From Acanthaster planci (taxonomy: Eukaryota > Echinodermata > Asteroidea > Valvatida > Acanthasteridae), in the NCBI RefSeq assembly GCF_001949145.1, contig NW_019091534.1, positions 279,844 through 343,843 of the forward strand: a DNA stretch of 64,000 bases. The letters are read 5' to 3'. The notes under the pieces are model-generated. The model was not told the DNA's origin, did no database searches, and saw only the letters and a list, made by a program, of their open reading frames with translations. Shown here piece after piece: positions 11,532-22,195 of this stretch; the stretch's first letter is position 1, and each line of letters opens with the position of its first letter. The position numbers and the translations under genes were made by a program.

Positions 11532-11824
11532 ACACAGGGGAGCGGGTAACGTAGCGGTTCTTTCTTCGCTTTCCACCACTAATTTGGCCCGGGTTAGAGT
11601 CCCGGCTTGGCCCAGGCTTAAGTGCATTTGGTTTCCAGTCCATACTCGCTCAGGCCTTGCAGCTTTTCTCTGCAAACTCCGGTTCCCTCCTAGCTGCCTT
11701 TAAACTGGACATTCTTTCCCACTCCGTAATGTGATGCTGATTAGTAAAGGTTGTGGAATAAACACATAGTTTATTGGCGCAAATAGCCTGATTAGCTGAA
11801 AGCGCCATTAACAACAAAACAACA
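11532..11824 (+). mobile_element. tRNA-type SINE insertion with 9-bp target duplication
   Basis: The insert is bounded by TAATCACTA at 11,523-11,531 and 11,825-11,833. The proximal unit has a single TAATCACTA at about 28,894, an empty site. The 5' part contains a pol III A-box-like GGTAACGTAGCGG and a B-box-like GGGTTAGAGTCCC. The 3' end is A-rich (ATTAACAACAAAACAACA). Size, promoter boxes, tail and target duplication together fit a SINE. Confidence 0.8.
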
Positions 11825-11833
11825 TAATCACTA

Positions 11834-12472
11834 CCACCGAGAGGCAAGCAATCAATTTAAACTCATTACAGTATTCTGGCCACGTCTTTTTTACAGCCTT
11901 GAGAAATATTACCCTGTGGTATTGCATGTATAGACTGTCGGGCAAATCAATGCCGGAAGGGGTTTCTTTTTCTTCTCAAATTTATTGAGGCGTGCTTGGA
12001 AACGTACTCCTTGACAACACTGCCCCACCTTTGCTGGTAAAGGAAAACGTTTCCCTATGTTTTGCGTGAACATCGAGATAATCATTTACATTCAAGCTTA
12101 TGTAAATATTCACAAACAAAAATGACGTCTTCAGACTCTTCAGCTGTCATATTTGCATATTTCTCCTTTGATTAATTTTGTGTTCAGTTTTTAATTTTCA
12201 TTTCAATAAATTTTTAAGGACCCGTCCTCAATTTCGAGGAAAAACCCCGTGTAACTTTCATCGGAAAATTGATCGGAGAAATTCAGAAGCGTTAAATGCA
12301 ACGTAAAGGAAAAAAAGATTTTTTCAAAATACACGAAGACAGAAAGTCGACTAAAGCAAGCCAAGTATAAACTTGCACCAATTGGGCTTTAGATACAACT
12401 GTGTGCCTTTTTCTCACTGGAAAAAGCATAATCGTTAATTATGTCTTTATTCTGCACCCTTTTTATGTGCAG
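11834..12472 (+). promoter_or_regulatory. 5' flank and probable 5'-UTR intron end of distal SLC10A
   Basis: Most of this matches 28,905-29,738. A pyrimidine-rich stretch ending TTTTTATGTGCAG at 12,471-12,472 is a good splice acceptor 20 bp before the ATG and is kept in the proximal copy (TTTTTATATGCAG). I infer that the coding exon is preceded by an intron in the 5' UTR. The upstream exon and promoter are not identified. Confidence 0.45.
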
Positions 12473-12492
12473 CACACAACCTTCTCCTTGAA

Positions 12493-13983
12493 ATGGCCTT
12501 CCCCTCGAGAATCCACGTAGCTGTGTTGCTTGTTTCTGTCTGGCTCGCCTTTGCTCTGGCACAGCCTTCCGTGAATTTCACCGTAAGCCATGATGGCGAC
12601 ACGGACTTTCTGACCGTCAAGGAGGGTCAGGTGCTTCCCTTGAATATCACCATCACCAACAGTGTCTATTCTGGCATTATAAGCGTCGCCAGCACGGACG
12701 AAGGCACGTTCGAGGTGGTCAACGCCACGGAATACACCATCGTAAACAGCTCAGATCTGCCGCTGGTCATGACCGTCCGCGTCAAGGGCAAATTTGTTGG
12801 CATCGAGAGGTTAAGACTCCGCCTAGCCCAGACGGCGGGCGCGGTGGGAGTGGCTGTCGGTGAGTACACCATCAAGGTCATCCGGGTGCCCACCATCCTG
12901 GACATCCTGTTCACTTACGTCCTCCTGGTGTGGCTGTGCCTGTCCTACGTCACCACGGGGGCAAAGATGCAGCCCAAGGTCATCTGGAGCAAGATGAAGC
13001 CGCCATGGGGGATCCTGATCGGCATGTTGGGCCAGTTCATACTGATGCCCCTCTGGGCCTTCGCCCTGACCAAGATTTTTGCCCTGGATAACGAGACGGC
13101 CCTGGGCCTGATTTTTGTCGGCACCTGCCCCGGCGGCTGGCTCAGCAACATCTTCAGCCTGCTCTTGGACTGCGACTTCGTGCTGAGTCTCACCATGACC
13201 TTCTGCTCCACCGTCATGGCCATGGGCCTCATGCCCCTCAATCTCTTCATCTATGCCACGCCTATCGTGGCGGAGAACGCCCAACTCAAGACACCCTTCG
13301 TGGAGCTGGCCATCCAGCTGATTCTCCTCGTCATCCCCATTGGGATCGGCATGGCACTTTGCTACAAATTTGAAAAGTTCAAGAAGATCTGTGAGAGTCT
13401 TCTCAAGCCGCTGGCTGGGATCCTGATCCTGCTGGCGCTGGGGCTGGGTATATCCTCCCAGCTCTACATTTTCCAGTCCCCCTGGCAGGTGTGGGTGGTC
13501 TCAGCCCTCCTGCCCATCGGCGGGGTCATCTTGGGCGGTGTCAGCGCCAAGATTGTTTGCCTGCCTAAGAAGTCCGCCATCACCGTGGCGCTGGAGACGG
13601 GAGCGCAGAACGCGCTCCTGGCCAAGACCATGTTAGATCTGTTCTATCCCCGGCCGGAGTCCGACCTGATGGGTAGAGTGCCGCTGATGGTCGGCCTCCT
13701 CGGCCTAATAGAGGGTACTGTCACCACCTTAACTTACGTTCTGATCCTGAATACATGCTGCCGGATGGACGAAGACCAAGAGGTGCTGGTGAAGGATAAC
13801 AACGATAACGAGAAGACCGAGCAAGATGCCGAGAAAGCAGACAAGCAAGCGGAAAGCAAGCAGAAAGAAGGCCAGAAAGCCGAGGAGGGTGTACAGACGA
13901 CCTTCCATGTCGACAGTCCGGCAGATCAAGTTCACGTTAACCTCGTTTTTGATAGCAATGAAGAGATCGAGCACAATTTGTAA
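12493..13983 (+). CDS. SLC10A-type (P3-like) sodium/bile-acid cotransporter family protein, distal copy
   Basis: A single exon encodes 496 aa. Residues 1-23 are a signal peptide. Residues 24-130 form an extracellular domain with sequons NFT, NIT, NAT and NSS. Multi-pass membrane segments run from about 133 to 420. A charged Glu/Lys/Gln-rich cytoplasmic tail spans 426-468. The family core is clear: CPGGWLSNIFS (212-222), FCST (237-240) and LETGAQNALLA (367-377), where S218/N219 and E368/Q372 correspond to sodium-site residues of bacterial ASBT homologues. The long N-terminal domain and intronless coding region recall vertebrate SLC10A3/SLC10A5, whose substrates are poorly known, so I do not claim bile-acid transport. 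The start is the first ATG after the signal-like acceptor and is identical in both copies. The copy is about 93-94% identical to that at 29,759-31,249 (about 32 differences). Convergent GRL exons lie downstream. Confidence 0.93.
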   Translation: MAFPSRIHVAVLLVSVWLAFALAQPSVNFTVSHDGDTDFLTVKEGQVLPLNITITNSVYSGIISVASTDEGTFEVVNATEYTIVNSSDLPLVMTVRVKGKFVGIERLRLRLAQTAGAVGVAVGEYTIKVIRVPTILDILFTYVLLVWLCLSYVTTGAKMQPKVIWSKMKPPWGILIGMLGQFILMPLWAFALTKIFALDNETALGLIFVGTCPGGWLSNIFSLLLDCDFVLSLTMTFCSTVMAMGLMPLNLFIYATPIVAENAQLKTPFVELAIQLILLVIPIGIGMALCYKFEKFKKICESLLKPLAGILILLALGLGISSQLYIFQSPWQVWVVSALLPIGGVILGGVSAKIVCLPKKSAITVALETGAQNALLAKTMLDLFYPRPESDLMGRVPLMVGLLGLIEGTVTTLTYVLILNTCCRMDEDQEVLVKDNNDNEKTEQDAEKADKQAESKQKEGQKAEEGVQTTFHVDSPADQVHVNLVFDSNEEIEHNL

Positions 13984-16264
13984 GCAAGTGTCAAGAAGAC
14001 ATCGTTGCTGTTCTCTTAATGGAATTCGATTTCTTTCAAATCTATACACCAATGGAGGCGACACCCACCTTTCTCTTAAGATCAAACTCCACACACATAA
14101 TACATGTTCACGGTTTGTAATTGTGAAGTTTGCCTTTTAATTTCAAATCTTGATCACAAGGGAAAATGCCTATTGAATATTCATTATCAGTTTTTAAAAT
14201 GGTACTCCAACAAGAGCAGTGATGGGTGAGTAAAATATATATTTACACAATACATATGAATTAAAATACTGGAGAGTCGGGTCACGCTGAACACAGTGCA
14301 CTAACCGCAGAAGGAAATTATGCCCCCTCCAAATATACATATATATGCATATACATACATAAATACAAACACAAAAACACAGTTCAAATTCCATACGAAA
14401 CCATTTGTGTGAAATACAACAACAGTTCAAATTCCATTTAAAATCATTTTGTTTGAACTGCATTTAAGTTTAATGTAGTTTCCTCGATTGCTGGTTTTAT
14501 GGAATGGTTATAACCGATCTCGGACTGAATGAAATTGTCACTTCTACAGCTGTCTACATTGTACTGCCATTTTTCTTTTCAAACAAAACCACCCAATTCT
14601 CTTGACTAAACTTCAGATCTGTCAAAGATACTATATGTAATAAAAATGCTCGCAATATGCTGTTTTACAGTTTTTCCTTGTTTACCTAAACATCGTCAGT
14701 CTTATGAAAAGGTGGCAGTATTACAGTCACTAATTATACTTGTGTGTTGGGTAACATCCAGACACAATATCAAGTAGAACAATAAAATGTAAATGTTAGT
14801 TGTTACTATAATTAAAAACAAAAAAAAATGTTTTTCTTAGTGATGAATTAAATACATGTAGGTTTGAAATGACTTTGAGTCAGTGTAATTATATTATACA
14901 CGTACAAAAAAAAGGTTAGTTTTAAACTTGCTGATTGATTATCCCCAGAACTTGGCACTGTCATCACACACACATAACACGGGCTTTTTTAGCGGTTGAT
15001 TTTTGGATGTGTTCTATACACGCTGATACATGGAAGTTAAATGTTAACAGCGTGTTAATATGTAAAACATTATTTGCAAACATTGTAGTGTGATACAATA
15101 ATTACAGTAATTCGGTAGAATGAAGCTAATGAAACAAGAGGGCTGAATTTAGACCTCATCTCTGACTTCAACTTCAAGAGACTCCACGCCTCCCGACTTG
15201 GACAACCCATACTCAACTGAAGTCCACATTCTACTTCCAATCCTCATATAATGCGACAAAGTGGCAAAGTGTTTCCAATCTATATAAACACTTAAGGGTT
15301 TCTGATGTGAAGATGAGTTCTAGGATGGAGACTTACTTTTGCCGCCTTTAGAGAAAAACTACCTTTAAAAAGACAAAGGGACCAGTGCCATTCGCATAAA
15401 TGGGGCCTATCCTTTCCATCATATCACGATACCTTTTGAAATTTCAATTCATAGATACTTGATATTATTCATTCAAGGACGAGGTCCCCTTATTTGGGTT
15501 AAAAAATGGCTTTTTGTATCCGAACTCTTATCACTTTGGTTAGTAAAATAAAACCATTTGTCCTGGCAGAGATGACTGTTTGTGTGCTCTTTTTCTCGAC
15601 ACCAAGCAAAGGTTAAGTAGAATAGTTTGTAACCTGTTCTGAGAGAATGAGCCATGAGTTCCATTTTTCAGTAATTCTGTTTCAGTTGGAAGTAGAAAGA
15701 GCCCACCCAATTCGACTACCCTACTGTATTGCATCATACGATAAAATATTAGCATCACAGTTACCGCATGGTCATTTGGCTGCACTGACCTCACTTGTAA
15801 GTAGCGGTGGGTAGTCAGATCGGGTGCAAGGCCAAGCAATGCTCTCTGCATTGATGACTCTCTCTCATTATTATATCCCAATGAAAATGAACATTGTTGA
15901 GTGTGAGAATGTTGAGGGTTCCTTCCAATTTCCATAGTACAAGACTCTTTAAAGGTCTGTAACCCATAAGTGGCTTTTGTAACTTCTGCCTCATTTCCAC
16001 AGAGCATGTCACAATGAGCAGCTTCACAAAAAGCCTAACTATATAACAACTCAATGAAACTGTACCTTTTAACAATTTCAAAGGACTTGAAAAGTCAATT
16101 GTATATTTCCTTGATGATAAGATTTCCATCAAACTCAGCAGTGCCTCAAGGAAATGCTCCAAGTATAATTAGCATGCATACACTTGGACAGACGAGGAGG
16201 TCTGGATGCAACCGAAAATGACAATTTAATAGAAATCTCAGACAAGGAGCTCGAAGAGAATAGG
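13984..16264. other. 3' flank of distal SLC10A
   Basis: This aligns with 31,250-34,255 apart from the Tc1-like insertion there. It is AT-rich, with TATATA-type low complexity at 14,330-14,370. Long - strand open frames at 15,540-16,162 are not preserved in the proximal copy. It probably contains the SLC10A 3' UTR, and perhaps originally the GRL 3' UTR. Confidence 0.45.
14781..14786 (+). terminator. Candidate polyadenylation signal AATAAA (distal SLC10A)
   Basis: AATAAA lies about 800 bp after the stop codon and is preserved at the equivalent place in the proximal copy (32,007-32,012). Positional conservation is the only support. Confidence 0.35.
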
Positions 16265-16470
16265 GTTTAGGCCCAGTGGTTGGGAGTTTGTAGGCTCAGG
16301 GGTTCGAATCCAGCTGCTGATCGTATGTTGATGAGGCCTTGGGCGAGCCACTTTACCCTTATTTGCCTCTCTTCATCCAAGTGAACAAATGGGTACTTTT
16401 ATTTGCTGAGGAGTTACCTGCGACGGACTGGCATCACTTTAGGCGATGGGAGGGAGGGGGCCATACTCTC
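16265..16470 (+). mobile_element. tRNA-SINE fragment, distal copy
   Basis: A pol III B-box-like GGGGTTCGAATCC is followed by a tail module (CTTGGGCGAGCCACTTTACC, then TTGCCTCTCTTCATCC and AAATGGGTA) seen in many invertebrate tRNA-SINEs. It is also present in the proximal unit at 34,256-34,460, so it predates the duplication. Confidence 0.6.
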
Positions 16471-17846
16471 AGTCGTCAGTAACATAGTAGGCAGTGGCAT
16501 GACCAGCATCAGACGGTGAAAGGTCGGAATGCGGATAATTCGTAACCACTAAACACCAGCCCGAGTCGCAGCGGCTCGAGACAGACTCATTAGTCACCCC
16601 GATGAGGGAGAAGCACCACGTGCAGAGCTGGGTGGCCTAAGGGGCGAAGACCTTTACCTGAAGGAGTATCACGACGATCAGCAGCAAGAAAAAGCTGAGC
16701 GGCCACAGCAGGGTGGAACTGATACGTATGCGATACAACCTGGCCTGCAGAGACAGCAACATAGTCACATCTGACATATTAATCTTTGTGAAATCAATGG
16801 GGCTCTTACTGCATGACCATCTGCACCTGTTTTCATAGAGCAATTTCAGCAGTAGCTGTAAGGGCGGATTCTGGGGGGATCCAACGAAGGGCCGTCCCCA
16901 AATTTGTTTTGTTTTGAAGGAACACAGTTTTTTTTCTTTTCCCTTCCTTCCAATGGGTCTTAGAGGAAAAACGGACCCATGAGAATGTCCAAAATTAGGG
17001 TTCCAGATCCATCCTTGTGTAGCTTCTGCAAATGTGATTCCCTCTCTGGCCAAGAATTAAAGCTCGCAAAATTCACAAATTAGTTTGAAGTGTGATTGGA
17101 TTAGTTTGAAGCCTGCGATACACATCAACAGCTTTAGTTCTTGCTGTTATATCTTCGTAGCATGTACAAGTACATATACTAGTTGTGTTTTTACTATAAG
17201 TGTGGTTTATGTTACTGTCCACAAACTGTGATATTTCCAAAGAAGAACACTTGACAAAAGCTGGACACATTGTTTTTAATATTTTAAAATGAGACCCCCT
17301 GAATTTTACTTGTCACGGAAGACACTCTCCTCCAGTTATTGAGACTGCCTTGGCCAAACAATGTTTTTCTTGGGGGAAAAGTGCTCCCACCCATTCACAA
17401 AACAGTCATCTCAGGCTTGTATAAGAAGGCATACGGTTGAATCAGAACAAAATTGAAATTTTCTCCTCTTTGAAGAAACCGTTCAAGTTTGCTGATTTTT
17501 TGCAGCTCAATCAGTTACTGGCCAAATTAACCAGCGGGATATCACTATCAAAAAGTAACCATAAGGACACGCTTTTCAGCTGTCTTTTGTAGTCGGAAAA
17601 CCACTTTGGAGTTGTAATGTGGAAGCCATCACCATTAAGTACATCTGACAAAGTAGTTTATTGACTAGATAGAAAATTACTGCAAAACTTGCATCCCCCA
17701 CACTTAAGTTGCAGTCCAGGGAATTCCTTGGTTGCTATTCCTTCACCTTGATGTTCAGTGTCGTTAGGCAAAACAGAAATGAGTCTAATGCATCCCGTGA
17801 CATCTCGTGGTAGCCCAATGGTCTGGCCCTCACCTCGCGATCGTTA

Positions 17847-18240
17847 GACTTGAATCAAGTCGGACTTACGTTGTTCTTCTTCAGTCAGCCATCTTTCAGC
17901 CTGAACGCACTACACAGTCTTCGCACTTGGCCCAGTAGCTCGTATAACCATTATGAGGCGTCCTCATTTGATAACCTTTATTGTACAACGTGTGTAATAC
18001 GTCACCAGTCAGTAAGTCTGACTTGACGGATGAGCCAATTTGAACCCCGTCAGTGATACGTAGTTATTCATAACTGCATATGAGCGACATGATTTTGCAT
18101 GATGTATACGGAATTTCCACCAATCAAAGTTGCCAGACTCGGAGATTCGTTCATTATAATGAAGGTATGAACGACGTAAAACAAGTCCAGCAATGTGATT
18201 GGCGGCTACCACTTTGGGTAGATGAGCCCATTCGCTGTAT
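17847..18240. mobile_element. MITE family A, 3'-truncated copy interrupting a GRL exon
   Basis: The left terminus GACTTGAATCAAGTCGGACTT is preceded by TA. The body is shared with 20,679-21,227 up to CCATTCGCTGT, then the sequence returns to duplication-derived DNA. The region equivalent to 35,905-36,465 of the proximal copy is missing, so insertion was accompanied or followed by a deletion of about 560 bp. Confidence 0.75.
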
Positions 18241-18329
18241 CACCCTTTATGCTGGCTGGTGCTTACAAAGAGCTTCATTAAGAGTAAAATTTCTGAGAGC
18301 AGAGTATGCTTCGTGCGTACATTCGTGAA

Positions 18330-18735
18330 GGGTTGACCACATTAAAAGAGCAGGGTTATTTTGGACCACTCACAGCTGAGGGGGGGGGGAGATTCTGCCC
18401 CCAATACCTTGGCTGTCCAATTGCCCAATTTTAAGTTGGCATGCATATAAAGGCACTTCTTATCCTAATATTTTAAATCTAAGACTTTGCTGTTAAGATC
18501 GCTTGAAGTCCAAGGCCATATGCATGCCAAACCACTAGCATTGAGAACGGCAACGGAAAAGTTCATGTATGTACATGCCTTGGAAAAAAATGCATTTTCA
18601 CAGAATTGGTGTCAAAATGACTTCAAAGGGTTCCTAAGAACACTCCTAAATGCTTGACTCATAAGGAAGGAATGCAGTAATATCGGGAAAATGTTGTCGT
18701 GGAATCCCCCCCCCTGCTCTTGTAGGGTTAAATCT
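18330..18735. repeat. Block with AGAGCAGGG inverted ends
   Basis: It starts TTAAAAGAGCAGGGTTATTTT and ends CCCCCTGCTCTTGTAGGG, giving a short inverted repeat around about 400 bp. It is present in the proximal copy at about 36,575-36,960. It is a possible old MITE that predates the duplication; termini are weakly defined. Confidence 0.35.
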
Positions 18736-18914
18736 GTTTTTTTTTCCTAACACTGAATTTCATCAACTGTCAACTCCACACATAAGTCTGGAGTCTGTTA
18801 CCTGCGTCAGACTAGTGGCTATAAAGACAACAGCAACAACTGTCCCTGTTAGGTATAATGCTGACATGACAGGTTCTAACCTGCTTAGCGTACCACTGGA
18901 TACTGCAAGAGCAA

Positions 18915-20678
18915 CTGTGTGGGAGAGGGAGGGGTGACAGAGAGAAGCTGAAATAGAAAACCTCCGTAGGAAAAGAATTCAAAAACAGCCAGGCCTGTGC
19001 TTTGGTATTCTTTGAATAGAGAGCAAAGGTGAATAAGTCACCTTCTGTCAGTCACCAAGGTAACGGGTCTGCTCAAAAGTCACTTAACCATTCCTCAAGG
19101 TCTTGGCAAAAGACATTTCGACTGACTAAATCATTGTGTGATGTAGATCAAGTCGCCTTGGCAACCAACATTCAACATGGTGCATCACACTTGGATATTC
19201 CACAGGCCCTGTACTGCGCGTAAATGACGGAGGTGTGGCATGGCGTGCCAAGCCACGGCATCAGCAAAAACCGTGACTACGTGTGTATGCTACTAGGCCA
19301 ACAACAAATGATTCTCACCCAGCAGCCAAGCCCATGTGCACAAATGCCACTGCACTACAAGTAAACTATTCTCCGTTGAATGTACAATCAAGGAGGAGAT
19401 GTGATTTTTTTAAGAACAAACTCCCCAAGGGGGCGTTCGAGCCAGCTACTCGTGTTAACACAAGTACTCTCCCGAAACACACGAACGGTAGGAGTATGCC
19501 CCGTGGATTAGCGAGAGTATACTCTCCGTCATGCAGGAGTATAGTCCTGACCCGGGAGTGATGCGCACGCATCCTCCCTCGTGTTAACAGGAATAACCGC
19601 GCGAACGCACCCCAAATGTCACTTCAGTGGCGTAATTGGTGGGAGGGGACATGGGATCCCCCCATGGTAATGGGTCCACCTTAAGTTAGTGCTTTAGTTG
19701 TCACTGAACCCATTTAATGCCCCAGAAACTGAGAGTCCCAAGTGCCTCCCCTCTACAAAATGTTCCCCAGTTAGACCACTGTGCCACTTTTCAACCTCAC
19801 TTTTAACATCAGTGCTATGCATAATCAACCTGTCTTCACATGTTCACGTTTGATGACAAGACCTGTAAGCAAGACTTGTCCATATAGAAATCCTTCACAA
19901 AAACTTGTTTTAAAGCTTTGTGGGTAAACAATTGAAAAGACAAACTCTTCAGTTTTTCTGACGTAGTGTACATTGAACACTGGTAATAAACGCACGTTTA
20001 AAGTGACTTCACCAAACCAACATGGTCTGTCCACATATCTTAAGTAATAGGTTTGAGAACATGAAGTCTTTACTGACTAGGTCTGAACCCAATGTACATC
20101 CTACAGGGATGTGAGATTTTCAAAAAAATGTTAGAGCTGCCTTACATGCATCTGCATTGCTCTGAATAATGAAACAGAAAAAGAAGACAGACTGTTCTGA
20201 TTCATCGTGCCAAGTTGTACATGTATTAGCAGCATTACTTAACTGTAGTCCAGTACTTCTCGGGGTCCCCTCAAGTTACGTTACGGTGGCTCAGGGCTTC
20301 AACCTGACTATCAAGACAGCAGGGTCTGATTTGTTTTGAGTAAACAAGCTTTTGGAAGCAGGCAGGAAATTAAATATGTAAAAATAGCTTGCTGAAAAAT
20401 GTCCACAGGACTTTGCCTGAAGTGTTAATTATTCGAGTTCAAGTCCTTTTGCCAACTTTAGTGTTCTCCTCAACTTATAAGTGTGTCAGAACTCTCATAT
20501 TCCCTATTAAAGCCTGTTCCATAGGTGAATGTGAAAGTGAAACAAATTCACTGCTGTAACACATTTGCAGCGAAAGATCACTTAAGTTGGAATGTGTTCG
20601 TCTTTGGCAAATAAAAAGCACGATTGCTTGATCTGCCATCACAATTTTGCAAATGTGTTCATGTTCGCATCAAGTATA
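18915..20678. other. Intronic/non-coding DNA of the GRL fragment
   Basis: This aligns with 37,136-38,660 of the proximal unit, where it is the intron between TM6 and TM5 exons. A - strand open frame at 19,825-20,034 is partly similar in the other copy but frameshifts near its end. No exon is supported. Confidence 0.5.
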
Positions 20679-21227
20679 GACTTGAATCAAGCCGGACTTA
20701 CGTTGCTTTCCCCAGTCAGCCATCCCTTGAGCATGTACGCACTACACAGTCGTTGCGCGGCTCGGCCAGGCAACTCGCATAAGCCTTATAAGGCGTCCTC
20801 ATTGTTGTACAATGTGTGTCATACGTCACCAGTCAGTAAGTCCGATTTGACGGATAAGCCAATGGGACCCCGTCGGTAATATGTAGTCATTCATAATTGC
20901 AGATGAACAACATGATCTTGCATGATGTATACGGAATTTTCACCAATCAAAGTAGTCAGACTTGTAGACTCGTTCATTACAATGCAGGTGTGAACGACGT
21001 AAAAAAAGCCTGGCAATGTGATTGGCTGCTACCAATTTTGGTATATGAGCCCATTCGCTGTGTGCAAATGATTCGCGGATTCGTCAAGTCGGGATTTCTG
21101 AACTAACTCATAGTAATATTGTAAGTGGACACAAGAGGGCGCGAAGCAAGTGAAGCGCGTGATCTCGATATAATTATACCCAAAGCATAAACGAAGAAGT
21201 CACAGAGATCCCGAATTGAGTCAAGTT
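20679..21227. mobile_element. MITE family A, full-length copy
   Basis: This 549-bp copy is bounded by TA. The left end is GACTTGAATCAAGCCGG. The right end, reverse-complemented, is AACTTGACTCAATTCGG, so terminal inverted repeats are about 17-20 bp. It is absent at the equivalent place in the proximal unit (about 38,660). TA flanks and short inverted ends without a coding frame suggest a non-autonomous Tc1/mariner-type element. Confidence 0.8.
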
Positions 21228-21654
21228 TACATCATCGTGAAAGTATGACCCTATTTATATTCAAAGTACTCTGTCAAAGTAACAGTACACATGTAGGTAC
21301 AAGTACATATACATGTATGTACATAAACTAATTCGCTTGAGTACTGCTGTACCAACTCACTGACGTTCATTGATCATTTGGGGATTCCAAAAAGTACAAT
21401 CACTAATCAGTCAAAACGCAACAATGAGGGAACAGATCGTGTGCAGTGGACATAGGGCCTAATGGCAAAAAAATGCATGGAAAGCGCTACCGGTTCCTAC
21501 ATCATGAGCGCAACAAGCAACATATATACAGAGGAGAGCCTCCAAGCCCCAAATGACAATGAGTGTATGACCACTGACAACCTTGAGCAGTTTGGCCGCT
21601 TTATTCACCATCTGGTGGAGAGGAAGGCATAAAAATGACCGGCCACATCTAAAA

Positions 21655-22195
21655 AATGAATCCAGTCGGACTTACGTTGCTCTTCCCTAGTCAGCCATCC
21701 CTTCAGCCTTCACGCACAACACAGTCGTCGCCTCGGCCAGGCAGCTAGTATAAAAGGCGCCCTCGTTGGAAAGCCTCTTTTGTACAACGTGTGTCATACG
21801 TCACCAGTCAGTAAGTCCGACCCGACGATAAGCCAGTAGGACCCCCTGCAGTGATATGTGGTCATTCATAATTGGCTTTGAACGGCACGATCTTTCATCA
21901 TGTATACAGAATTTCCACCAATCAAAGTAGTCAGACTTGTAGACTCGTTCATTATGTAATGCAGGTATGAACGACATAAAAACAAGCTTCCGGCAATGTG
22001 ATTATCTGCTACTAATTCCCATTCGCTGTGTACAAACGGTTGACAGATTCGTCAAGTCGGGACTTATGAACTGAACTCATATATAAGTGGACAAAAGAGG
22101 GCGCGAAGCAAGCAACGGCGCCTGGTCTCGATATATAACCAAAGCAGAAAAGAAGACGTCACTGTATGGTCACAAAGATCCCGACTTAAGTCTGT
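21655..22195. mobile_element. MITE family A, copy with slightly eroded ends
   Basis: It runs from AATCCAGTCGGACTTACGTTG to ATCCCGACTTAAGTC. The body carries the family blocks GTCATACGTCACCAGTCAGTA and AGAGGGCGCGAAGCAAG. It lies just 5' of the distal TM5 exon in GRL orientation. Confidence 0.75.

Larger units (their letters stand above)
16658..21611 (-). pseudogene. Orphan 3' half of a gustatory-receptor-like (GRL) gene
   Basis: Four duplicated GRL exons lie here in the order 21,611-21,530 (TM5), 18,914-18,802 (TM6), about 17,841-17,747 and 16,744-16,658 (TM7). TM6 and TM7 are open with intact splice sites; TM7 keeps SFFLLLIVVILLQ before GTAAAG. The TM5 exon is 82 nt instead of 100, an in-frame 18-nt loss that shortens its membrane helix. 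The third exon has lost its first 43 or so bases and its acceptor to MITE-A sequence plus a deletion. No N-terminal exons accompany the fragment, because the duplication breakpoint (about 22,695) falls in an intron. It is most likely non-functional. Splicing from the upstream exons at 39.9-45.7 kb into some of these exons is formally possible. Confidence 0.75.

Noticed and set aside
12823-13284. 153-codon open frame on the - strand
   Set aside because: It lies antisense within the SLC10A coding region, and the same shadow frame is not kept full length in the other copy. GC-rich coding DNA explains it.
15540-16162. Overlapping 155- and 115-codon - strand frames
   Set aside because: Stops interrupt both frames in the proximal duplicate (33,809-34,238), and no domain is visible.
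19825-20034. Conserved - strand open frame with a partner at 37,873-38,097
   Set aside because: Similar peptides occur in both units but the frame shifts before the end and no splice sites fit. It lies in a GRL intron, so similarity reflects the duplication, not coding.
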